64,000 nucleotides of DNA. It comes from an uncultured Mollicutes bacterium (GTDB lineage Bacteria > Bacillota_I > Bacilli_A > Acholeplasmatales > Anaeroplasmataceae). The notes beneath the pieces are model-generated. The model saw only the letters and a list, made by a program, of their open reading frames with translations. It was not told where the DNA came from and did not search any database. This document shows, one piece after another, positions 35,376-44,284 of the stretch. The stretch's first letter is position 1. Every line of letters starts with the position of its first letter. The stretch is taken from the NCBI GenBank assembly GCA_945923475.1, contig CAMELE010000002.1, positions 1-64,000 of the forward strand, written 5' to 3'. The position numbers and the translations under genes are program-made.

Positions 35376-36323
35376 TTGCGAAAAAAACAAATTGAACAAG
35401 AAGAGGATGTAACCTTCTATGAATTCTCTCAATTCGCTTTCTATCTTGAAACTGAAAAGCATTTGAGCTCAAATACTATTTCATCATACCTAAATGATTT
35501 AAAGGATTACGGTAATTTTTTAAAAAAATATGAGAAGATAGATTTTATTTCTGAGGTTACAGAAATACATTTAAATAAATATATTCTTTCATTAAAAAGA
35601 AAGGATCTTGCTAAAAAAAGCATTCAAAGGAAGATTACGGCAATTAAATCATTTCATAAATTTATTTTAGATGAAGGATTAGCTATGGAGGATCCATCAA
35701 AGCTAATTTCAAATGTTAAGCTCGACAAAAGCATTCCTGAGGTTCTAACAGTTGAGGAAGTATCAAAAATGATAGATTCAATTGATACTAGTGATCCTAT
35801 TGGAATTAGAAACAAAGCTATCCTAGAGGTTTTATATGGTTCAGGATTGAGAGTTAGTGAGCTTACTAGCTTAAAGCTTATAAATATTCATATGAATGCT
35901 AAATATATTTCGGTTATAGGAAAGGGCGATAAAGAAAGAATTGTCCCTATGGGTGAAGAAGAAATTGTTGCATTAAGAAATTATATTGAAAATGCTAGAC
36001 CAATTTTATCTAAAAATAAAAATACAAATGTTTTATTTTTGAATTATCAATCTAATGAATTAAGTAGACAATCAGTATTTAAGCTGATTAAAGAAGTTGC
36101 GCTTAAAAACAATATTCAAAAAACGATTAGTCCTCATACTTTAAGACATAGCTGTGCAACTCATTTGCTACAAAATGGAGTTGATTTAAGGGTTGTCCAA
36201 GAGTTTTTAGGGCATGAGGATATATCTACAACAGAGATTTATACTCATATTGATAAATCTCATTTAAAGGAAGTTTATAAAGGTGCGCATCCACTTGCGC
36301 AGATTAAGGAGGAAAAAAGATGA
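35376..36323 (+). CDS. xerD: Tyrosine recombinase XerD
   Basis: A 315-residue site-specific recombinase. It has an N-terminal SAM-like core-binding domain (FAFYLETEKHLSSNTISSYLNDL) and a C-terminal catalytic domain: R of GSGLRVSEL (about 159), HTLRH, GHEDISTTEIYTH with the nucleophile Y289. The length fits XerC/XerD. It starts at TTG 35376, with GGTGAT placed as in neighbouring genes. It should act at the dif site found 4.7 kb downstream, resolving chromosome dimers under FtsK control. Its stop overlaps deoB (ATGA). A second Xer protein is not in the window. Confidence 0.9.
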   Translation: MRKKQIEQEEDVTFYEFSQFAFYLETEKHLSSNTISSYLNDLKDYGNFLKKYEKIDFISEVTEIHLNKYILSLKRKDLAKKSIQRKITAIKSFHKFILDEGLAMEDPSKLISNVKLDKSIPEVLTVEEVSKMIDSIDTSDPIGIRNKAILEVLYGSGLRVSELTSLKLINIHMNAKYISVIGKGDKERIVPMGEEEIVALRNYIENARPILSKNKNTNVLFLNYQSNELSRQSVFKLIKEVALKNNIQKTISPHTLRHSCATHLLQNGVDLRVVQEFLGHEDISTTEIYTHIDKSHLKEVYKGAHPLAQIKEEKR

Positions 36324-37528
36324 AATTTAAAAGAATTTTTGCTATCGTAATTGATAGCGTAGGCTGTGGTACTGAGCCAATGAGTAAGGAGTATGGTGAT
36401 GACGGGGCTAACACTATAAAGCACATAGCTCAAGCATGTGGGGGAATTAGCCTACCTAATATGGAATCCTTAGGTTATGGAAATATAACCGAGATTAAAG
36501 GAGTAAGTAAGAATTTAAATCCTATTGGTGGATATGGATATCAACAAGAAATATCAACTGGTAAGGATACATTAACTGGACATTTTGAAATTATGGGGTT
36601 AAAAGTAACTAAACCTTTTAAAACCTTTACTGATACAGGTTTTCCAAAGGAGTTAATTGATGAGCTTGAAAAGCAAACAGGACATAAGGTCATTGGAAAT
36701 TGTGCAGCTTCTGGAACTGAAATTTTAAAGGTTCTAGGTGAGGAACAAATGAAAACAGGCGCAATGATTGTATATACATCTTCAGATTCTGTTTTACAAA
36801 TTGCAGCTCATGAGGAAACTTTTGGACTTGAGGAATTATATCGTTGTTGCCACATTGCAAGAGAGATTTGTATGAAACCCGAATGGCAAGTAGGTCGTAT
36901 TATTGCAAGACCATTTATTGGTACAAATTCTAGTGATTTTAAGCGTACTGCAAATCGTCATGATTATGCTGTATCTCCATTTGATAAAACAACTCTTGAT
37001 AATTTAAAGGATGCAGGTTTTGAGGTTATTGGACTTGGAAAAATTTCTGATATATACAATGGATGTGGAATCACAAAATCAATTAGGCAAGCATCTAATC
37101 ATGAGGGAATGGAGCACATGATTGAGATTTGTAAAAATGAAGACTTTACAGGTCTATGCTATTTAAATCTAGTTGACTTTGATGCTCTTTATGGACATAG
37201 AAGAGATGCAGAGGGTTATAAGAATTGCCTTGAGGAATTTGACTCTCAGCTTGGTGAACTTATGAGCACTATTAAGGATGATGATTTGATTCTAATTACA
37301 GCTGATCATGGAAATGATCCAACCTGGACTGGTACTGATCATACAAGAGAATATACTCCACTTTTAGCTTATGCAAAAAATATGAAGGGAGTAAATTTGG
37401 GCCATCGACAAACGTTCGCCGATTTTGGTCAAACAATAGCGGATAACTTTGGTATTAAAGCCCAAGAATATGGAAAGTCATTTTTAGATTTAATGGGTCT
37501 TTACCAAAATAGGGGGTTAGGGGGTTGA
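36320..37528 (+). CDS. deoB: Phosphopentomutase
   Basis: A 402-residue enzyme of the alkaline phosphatase superfamily that interconverts ribose 1- and 5-phosphate (and the deoxy forms) in nucleoside salvage. IVIDSVGCGTEPMSKEYGDDGANTI gives the metal site and nucleophile region; GKDTLTGHFEIMG, CYLNLVDFDALYGHRRD, LITADHGNDPTWTGTDHTREYTPLLAY are further motifs. The reading frame's last residues (LYQNRGLGG) are encoded by the end of the ISL3-type element at 37502, so the native stop has been replaced. Its original terminator now lies on the far side of the element. Confidence 0.95.
   Translation: MKFKRIFAIVIDSVGCGTEPMSKEYGDDGANTIKHIAQACGGISLPNMESLGYGNITEIKGVSKNLNPIGGYGYQQEISTGKDTLTGHFEIMGLKVTKPFKTFTDTGFPKELIDELEKQTGHKVIGNCAASGTEILKVLGEEQMKTGAMIVYTSSDSVLQIAAHEETFGLEELYRCCHIAREICMKPEWQVGRIIARPFIGTNSSDFKRTANRHDYAVSPFDKTTLDNLKDAGFEVIGLGKISDIYNGCGITKSIRQASNHEGMEHMIEICKNEDFTGLCYLNLVDFDALYGHRRDAEGYKNCLEEFDSQLGELMSTIKDDDLILITADHGNDPTWTGTDHTREYTPLLAYAKNMKGVNLGHRQTFADFGQTIADNFGIKAQEYGKSFLDLMGLYQNRGLGG
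37502..37520 (+). repeat. Left terminal inverted repeat of the IS
   Basis: A 19-base repeat starting TACCAAAAT; it is also coding for the last residues of deoB. Confidence 0.75.
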
Positions 37529-37564
37529 ACCCAACACCAAAACGAGGGGTTAAGAACCAAAAAT

Positions 37565-37602
37565 AGGAAGGATTTGTTATAAGACAATTTCCTTCCTTTT
37601 TG
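37565..37602. terminator. Hairpin terminator inside the IS
   Basis: AGGAAGG (37565-37571) pairs with CCTTCCT (37591-37597) and the stem continues inward. It lies just past the transposase stop, so it ends that transcript and also stops readthrough from deoB. Confidence 0.7.
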
Positions 37603-37658
37603 CATTATAACTCCCTAATAATCATAAGAAGTTAGCTCGGTATATTCATTTATTATAA

Positions 37659-38966
37659 TTATTTTATTGGTTCATTCTTGTTAAGAGAGAACATAGTTTT
37701 ATTTCTAAATCTTTCAAACGATTTAAATCCATTTCCACGACTAATAAGCTTTTTAATTCTTGAGTTTAAGGACTCAATAGGTCCGTTTGAATTACGTTTA
37801 CCATTTATGACAATGAATGAGTTAATGATTTGATTTTGCCATCTTTCAATCATTTTACCAAATTCTCTAAACTCGGGGAATTTTGAGTTTTCAAACACTT
37901 CAATAAATTCAGGAAGTTTTTCCTTAGCTTCTTCATAATTTGCAGTAATATTAAATTCTCTGTAGCTTTCTTTTAGAGTATAAGCGACTCTTAAATCAGA
38001 AGAGGTAGATAAAACCTTTTCTAATACATCATATTTAGTGTATAGATAAGAATAATGAGATCGAGACTTTCGAGTATATTTAATATTATCCATATTGGTT
38101 GTGAGATAATAGTGGAAGCTTTTTAAAATCCAGTAATATCCATTTCTGTCGGTGTCTTTATTATTTAAGAATGTATTTTGTATTCGTTTCCTAATGCTAT
38201 CCATAGCTTTAATTAAATGCTCAATGACGTGGAAAGAATCAACACAAATAGTCGCATTAGGAAATACTTTTGTAGCTACTTCATAATATGTACTCCACAT
38301 GTCAATGTTAATAAAATCGACGTTTAATCGCTCATTTAATGGAATTTTATAGAAATAATTAAGTAGTACATCTTTATATCGACTATCAAGAATATCAATT
38401 ATTTCATTTTTGTCTAAATCATAAATTGTAAAACAGTATTTTGTTTTACCAAGCTTTTTTGAATAGAACTCATCAAAACATAAACGTTTACCAAGAGTAT
38501 GACGTTTAATATCAACGTGTTTGTCAAATAAACGAACTAATGATGTTTCAGGAATTGATAAAGAGGTTGATACATAGTCAAAAGTAATGTTAGGATTTCT
38601 TAATTGATTTAAAGCTTCCAATTCGCCAGCTTTAGAAATAGATTTAGTAGTGCCAATGAAAGATGGATTTTGTAAGTGTGTAGATTTGCATATTTTACAT
38701 TTGTATTTTATTTGATAAAATATTAAATTAATGCGTTTTTCTAACACTGTACAATGATTTATTTTCTTAATTATTCGATCATGAATTATACAAGAATAAG
38801 TGTTACAATTCTCACAAAATCTATCTTCAGGCTTTTCTTTTACATATAAATGTATTGTAGTTATATCATCAGCCATTTTAGCTGGTATAACAATTGTTTT
38901 ATCTAGATCAATTTCTGATATGTCTAGATGTATGAATTTAAATAAATTTATGTTATCATTATCCAT
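37659..38966 (-). CDS. ISL3-family transposase
   Basis: A 435-residue DDE transposase. The N-terminal zinc-binding part has CENCNTYSC and CKICKS, then a helix-turn-helix (FDYVSTSLSIPETSLVRLFDKH). The catalytic domain has LCFDEF, FINIDMWSTYYEVATKVFPNATICVDSFHVIEHL and the final IESLNSRIKK carrying the last acidic residue (NGPIESLNSRIK). All three DDE positions appear present, so it may be active. I chose ATG 38966 with AAAGGAAA ahead. Length and motifs fit ISL3. Confidence 0.92.
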   Translation of the reverse strand: MDNDNINLFKFIHLDISEIDLDKTIVIPAKMADDITTIHLYVKEKPEDRFCENCNTYSCIIHDRIIKKINHCTVLEKRINLIFYQIKYKCKICKSTHLQNPSFIGTTKSISKAGELEALNQLRNPNITFDYVSTSLSIPETSLVRLFDKHVDIKRHTLGKRLCFDEFYSKKLGKTKYCFTIYDLDKNEIIDILDSRYKDVLLNYFYKIPLNERLNVDFINIDMWSTYYEVATKVFPNATICVDSFHVIEHLIKAMDSIRKRIQNTFLNNKDTDRNGYYWILKSFHYYLTTNMDNIKYTRKSRSHYSYLYTKYDVLEKVLSTSSDLRVAYTLKESYREFNITANYEEAKEKLPEFIEVFENSKFPEFREFGKMIERWQNQIINSFIVINGKRNSNGPIESLNSRIKKLISRGNGFKSFERFRNKTMFSLNKNEPIK

Positions 38967-39128
38967 AGGGTTTCCTTTCTTTAGAATATACGTAGGCAAT
39001 ATAATTCTAACATAAAGGAAATCTTTTTTGTATAAAGTAGAGGTGGACACATTCCCCCTAAACCCCTTTGAATATCTCTACACCAAAACAAGGGGTTATG
39101 TAACCCCTCAAAATGGTGAACATCATAT

Positions 39129-39147
39129 CTAAACCCTTATTTTGGTA
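39129..39147 (-). repeat. Right terminal inverted repeat of the IS
   Basis: Reverse complement TACCAAAATAAGGGTTTAG. The copy at 76-94 is closer to the left end (18 of 19 bases). Confidence 0.75.
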
Positions 39148-39178
39148 TATAGCTGATTTAATTAAACAATAAGAACTT

Positions 39179-39208
39179 AAGGAGTATCAAAAAAATACTC
39201 CTTTTATT
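39179..39208 (+). terminator. Probable original deoB-operon terminator
   Basis: AAGGAGTAT (39179-39187) pairs with ATACTCCTT (39195-39203), followed by TTATTAT. It is separated from deoB only by the IS, so it most likely ended the hemW-xerD-deoB transcript before the insertion. Confidence 0.75.
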
Positions 39209-40674
39209 ATGCAAAAATATTTTTGATTGCCATCTAGTATATAAAACGAGATATATTTATGATAAAAATGAGAAAATGTAATCATAATATTTAAAATGAA
39301 TTTAAATGATTTTAGCATACTAACATTTATACTCAATTGATGTTTATGAATCACAATAATATAATTTATTTAATATAACAATATTTTTAAGCTTGGTTTA
39401 ATCTAATTAAATAATTGAATTGATATGCTCACTTTAAAATACAATAAAATTTATGCATTAATAAATTAGAAAAAATTCATAGCATTAAGCAATAATTTTT
39501 TACAAGCAAAAGAACATATAAAAAAAACATTTATACAACATGAACTTTCAACAAGCGTATTGTATTAGCTTTTATATTTAAAAGGTATTATTCAAACCGC
39601 ATAAAAATCTATCTGAATTTTAATGATAGATATTATATATAAATATTAATAAATTATAAGCTATAATAATGTAAAAAATAGGATTCATAAATGCAATAAA
39701 TATGATTATATATTGTGAGCATTTACTATATTAATTTAATGAGTATGCAGATCAAAATCTAATATAAAAATATTTCAAATTATTTGTAGTTTTTAAAACT
39801 AGATATAACGATGTTTTATAAAAGAAGAAACAATATTAGAACTAGTATAATTTATAATATGGCTGTGAAGACTTGTGGCATATCTATAATTAGATCAATA
39901 TTAATATGTGTTTATCTTACGATAAAGATTAGAAATAAACCACAATTAATTATAAAAAATAATAGATGATTTATTTGAAGCTATTATAGAAAACGAAATG
40001 GTTAAATATAGTAATTGTATATCTCATCGGCCAAAAATATTTTCATCCTCAATTTAGTATTTAAAACAAGATATTAAAATATGATAATAATGCATTATAA
40101 TCTTAATAACGACATCTATATTGTTAGATAAAATGAAAGGATTGGATTAAAATTATATTTTTATTATCTAGTAATTAAAACAAGTAATCAATATCTAAAA
40201 AACATTTTTCTAGTTATATTAACGAAATATAAAACATATATCATTTCAAACTAAATATAATATTGTAAACTAGATGTTTTAGTCATTATATATTGATTAA
40301 TGTTTTTATAAACGAGATAAATACTATGAATTAAATTTAAATTTAGTATAATAACCAGTATATTTAATAGTATTGTTACATTAAAAGCCTTAAATAGATG
40401 TAATAATCAGTAAAATATAACATATATCATTTGATTTTAAGCCGTTTATAAACGTTTTAACAGCGTTTTATATCTAAATCGTATATTTTATTGTTTTAAT
40501 ATAAAAACGAAAAAATAGCGTATTTAAATGCAAATCTATCATTAAGCTTACAAAAAAGAGTATCCGATCTAATTTTTAGAGGATAGAATCAGGTTAGAAA
40601 TAGAATTGTAGAGCTCGGTGTCTTATATTTGAACTCATGCATAATTAAAAATCAATAATTTCATTTATTTTTTT

Positions 40675-40706
40675 AAACTTACGTAAATAATGTAAGTTTT
40701 TATTTT
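40675..40706 (+). terminator. Isolated terminator-like hairpin in the terminus region
   Basis: AAACTTAC (40675-40682) pairs with GTAAGTTT (40692-40699), followed by TTATTTTATT. No gene precedes it; an untranslated RNA from about 40540, where base composition is less extreme, is possible but has no clear promoter. Confidence 0.5.
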
Positions 40707-41021
40707 ATTATCATAGCTGTAAAAATGGCAAAATTAGAATTAAATAATTGAGTAAAAATATACTGTAGTAAGTTAATCTGCTGGTATAATCTGATTTAAA
40801 AATATTTCAGCAGAGATCTGATTTTTAAAACTAGATAAATGTGCATTTTTAAGGTATTTTTACATGTTTAAAAATAAAGCGGTTTTTAAGCGTTTGGATG
40901 ACCAATTATCAAGGCTAATCAAAACTCAAGCTCTCAAAGTGGAAGTGATTTAAATTAAAATTTAGTTTTCAACACAATTAACACAAGAATAAAAAACGGC
41001 TTAAGTAAAATATTATTTATT

Positions 41022-41053
<32 letters not shown>

Positions 41054-42911
41054 TGTATTTTTGAAATAGGTATTTTTTCTCGTTTAAAATATATTAAAAC
41101 TATGTTATGAGTATGAAAAACAATGTATTTTAGCCATTCTTCTACTATTAAACATAGTCATTGAGTATAATTATGCATAATTTAGATATATTCTGATTTA
41201 AATTTTAGGGTTTGAAATAAGGAAATATGTATAGATGTAGGTCTCATCCTCTATTTTTGGATTATTATGATAATTCATGTAATTTTTTTGTGTCGAAGTT
41301 TTAGTGCTATTCTTCTACTTTTATCTATTTATGTCAAAGCTTATTTTTGTCAATTTATGATCATAATTTTCTCTCAATTCATATTTTTAGTGACTTGAAA
41401 TTATATATATTTTATATTAATAATGAATAAAAATTAGGCTTCAGATTACCTAAAAAAGTTCTGGATCTATAGTATGATTGAACCGTTCTTCTCCTGCCAT
41501 TGAAAATAATCTGTATATTTTTGCAAGTTTATTTCTACCAAATCACTTTTTAAAAGCACAAATAATATTCTTAAAATGATTCGATTTTATATTTAATAGC
41601 ATATAGATTGACTAAAATTTAAAATGATTCTTGACTATAAAATATTGATTTTTATAATTTATTTAACTAAATATATTGATTATAAATATTTATATAATTA
41701 GTATTTAAAACTAGATTATTGATAAAAATATATATTTCTTCATTAACTGATTTTTGGTACTTATATATTATTTAAAAGTATTATTTCTTAAGTTAATATA
41801 TATGTATATTAGATTTTAAAGCTAAATCATTTAGTCATTAAAACTAGAAAAATGTTAAAAAATAGTCAAAATTTGCTTTTTTTACATATTTTTGTTATTT
41901 TTAATTATTTTTTTTAAAGGAAAAAGCTAAAATATGACTTAGCTAAACCGTTTTTTCAAAAACAGCATTATATTATTAGAGGCTGAAATTCTAATACATG
42001 AATATTTATCCATTTCATCTTCTAAAAAGAGTAAAATTAATGATTTTTTGATCAAAAAACTCTTAATTCAAAGCTAGTAATCTGGCATTAACTATTTAAA
42101 TTTCTTCTTCTAATCTAATGTAAATTAATCTAACATCAACATATTTTCTTTATTAAATATTTCTTGATTTTATTAGTTATTATATTTATTTATATTGTTT
42201 ATATTAAATATAATTATTATCAATATTAACTAATAAATCTAGTTTTTAATATTAGATAATGGCCGAAATTATTTTTAATATTTATTGTTAATTATATATA
42301 TAAAATAATTTTTAAATAACTAAAATTTTATAAAAAAATAGAATATTTTTTATTAATGTTTAATGCTTATTTTTATTAGAGTGAATATTACTGAATTAAC
42401 TTAAGAAATCATAAATTGTTCCTTTGATCAAATTTAGTAAAATTAATTATTTGTTCAAATTTATATGTTTTTTATTTAACCTTTAGTCGCCTTATTTTAT
42501 TTATAATCTTGTTTATAATTTATGAAAAATAACTAAAATTTGTTTTTAACCACGTGAGCTTGTTCAAAATATATTCAGTTATTTTTACTTACAATTTCTT
42601 ATGTATAAACGTCTATTTTAAAGATATAAAAGCTAAATTTATTTGTTCCTTTTTGATCTAATTTAAGTAAATTTATTAAAGATATTATTTAAATATATCT
42701 AATATTTTAGAATTATAGAATAACAATAATTTGATTAATAAATCAAATATTATTTCACATCATATATGATTATAATATATAGAATTTATATTTTGTATAA
42801 TTATATTTCTTTATATAGAATACTTATTATACTAGTTTATAAAACTAGAAACGATTTGAAAAATATTTTCGTATCCTATATACTTATTAATGATATTTTT
42901 GGTCATACAAA

Positions 42912-42945
42912 ATAAAAAAAACTCACAATATTTTTTGTGAGTCTT
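42912..42945 (-). terminator. Terminator of the Fic-like gene
   Basis: ACTCACAA (42921-42928) pairs with TTGTGAGT (42935-42942); on the minus strand it is followed by a T run (AAAAAAA at 42914-42920). Confidence 0.85.
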
Positions 42946-42982
42946 AGTCGATTTCTATATATAATTTTATAAATATTTAATA

Positions 42983-44119
42983 CTATTTTTCATCAAGATT
43001 AAAGTTGAATCCTTCGATTAACTCAGTAGAATCATCATTTGAATTATCACCATTTTCATCACTAAATAATTCCATTTGTTTGTAGTCAGGATTAAAGGAA
43101 TCTACAGAAACAAGTCGTATCCAAGAAGCACTTCTTCCAACACCATTTGGTCTAATTATATCTTGATCACGTAGCTTCTGAAGCGTACGATTTATAGTAG
43201 ATTCAGATACATATGGATGACGTTCTCTAATGTCATCTTTAGTGAATATTTGAGGTAATTTATATATTGTATTTTCAATGTTATCAGACTTATTTATAGC
43301 TGAATCAAATGAATATTCATGAACCATAGCTTCAATCTTATCATATCCCTGAAGCATTAAATCTATTATAAATTTTTGTAATGGAGCGGTTTTAGAAAAG
43401 CCCTCTTCATAGTTATAATTTGCTTGTAAAACAACGTTTTTAAATGTTGCTTTATGAAGATTTAAAAGTTGAAAAAAACTAACAAATTTAAATACCTTAA
43501 AGTTGGCCTTTAACAGTAATATATATATCATTATTAAAGATATTATATCGTTACCATAATTGAATAAATTCATATTAATTAAGTCTACATAAAAATTTAC
43601 AATTATATATGTAATTTCATATTTTCCAGAATTACATAGTGCTTCATATTTGCTTAATAGTTCTTGTAAAGAATCACGCATAGAAAGCTTTTTTTCTTCG
43701 TATAGCATGTTTGTTTTTACTTTAACCTTTGTGGTATTAAATGATATATCATGAATTCCTTTATATAGCATTTTATTTAGTGATAAAACATCATTTGTAA
43801 TGAATTCAAATTGTGAAACATCTGCTTGAATTTTAGATAGTATAACCTTTAAGTTTGTTAAAAATTTTTCTTCTATATTCTTAGGTTGATTACCTTTTTT
43901 AATAATTAGATTCTTTCTATTATCTGTAATAGCTAGACTTAAATAATCAGCAAATTCATAACAATCTTTTTCAACTGTTTGTTTTATTATTGTATCTAAA
44001 TCAGATTGCATCTTCTCTTGGTAGTAATAATCCTTACCCTTATATTGATATAATTTGATAAGCTTCATAACCTCTTCATTTGTAAAAGGGGTAATATTTA
44101 AGTTAGCTAAATTCTTCAT
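42983..44119 (-). CDS. Catalytically degenerate Fic-fold protein with winged helix
   Basis: A 378-residue protein. The middle part aligns in spacing with Fic (AMP-transferase) domains: the motif HPFxDGNGR is replaced by NLFNYGNDI (residues 184-192), followed by ISLIMIYILLLKANF as in Fic. The catalytic histidine, acidic residue and arginine are lost. The C-terminal part (288-336: FTKDDIRERHPYVSESTINRTLQKLRDQDII) is a winged helix like those after Fic domains; the end is an acidic tail. It probably works by binding DNA or a partner, not by AMP transfer. AAAGGAGTG precedes the ATG. It has its own terminator and is the first gene to the right of the terminus region. Confidence 0.7.
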   Translation of the reverse strand: MKNLANLNITPFTNEEVMKLIKLYQYKGKDYYYQEKMQSDLDTIIKQTVEKDCYEFADYLSLAITDNRKNLIIKKGNQPKNIEEKFLTNLKVILSKIQADVSQFEFITNDVLSLNKMLYKGIHDISFNTTKVKVKTNMLYEEKKLSMRDSLQELLSKYEALCNSGKYEITYIIVNFYVDLINMNLFNYGNDIISLIMIYILLLKANFKVFKFVSFFQLLNLHKATFKNVVLQANYNYEEGFSKTAPLQKFIIDLMLQGYDKIEAMVHEYSFDSAINKSDNIENTIYKLPQIFTKDDIRERHPYVSESTINRTLQKLRDQDIIRPNGVGRSASWIRLVSVDSFNPDYKQMELFSDENGDNSNDDSTELIEGFNFNLDEK

Positions 44120-44235
44120 TTTGTGTCACTCCTTTAAAAAAAATATCAAAAATAGTATACCAAAATGGAACTAAAATTTCAAGTAAATATATTCATTTTT
44201 GAATTTTGAATATGATTATTTTAACTATTTTTACT

Positions 44236-44281
44236 ATAAAAAAGACTAATAATTACTTAAATTTTGTAACTATTAGTCTTC
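44236..44281 (-). terminator. Terminator of the GH43 gene
   Basis: AAGACTAATA (44242-44251) pairs with TATTAGTCTT (44271-44280); on the minus strand a T run follows. Confidence 0.8.
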
Positions 44282-44284
44282 TTA

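Larger units (their letters stand above)
37502..39147 (-). mobile_element. ISL3-family insertion sequence, complete
   Basis: A 1.65-kb element with one transposase gene. The ends form inverted repeats: TACCAAAATAGGGGGTTAG at 37502 and, on the other strand, TACCAAAATAAGGGTTTAG from 39147, 17 of 19 bases equal. Both subterminal regions contain further AGGGG/CCCCT repeats (left 37511-37545; right 39055-39115, including a hairpin), probably transposase sites. I see no clear target duplication. It sits between deoB and the hairpin at 39179, which was probably deoB's own terminator. Confidence 0.8.

Noticed and set aside
38800-39015. 71-codon plus-strand frame opposite the transposase
   Set aside because: It is antisense to the transposase start and includes the IS promoter region; no support as a gene.
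37494-39155. 8-base target duplication of the IS
   Set aside because: The sequences just outside the inverted repeats (TGGGTCTT and TATAGCTG) do not match, so no duplication can be claimed.
42044-42059. Perfect palindrome TTTTTTGATCAAAAAA as a terminator or operator
   Set aside because: It is composed almost only of A and T around GATC in very AT-rich DNA, with no gene beside it; chance is a fair explanation.
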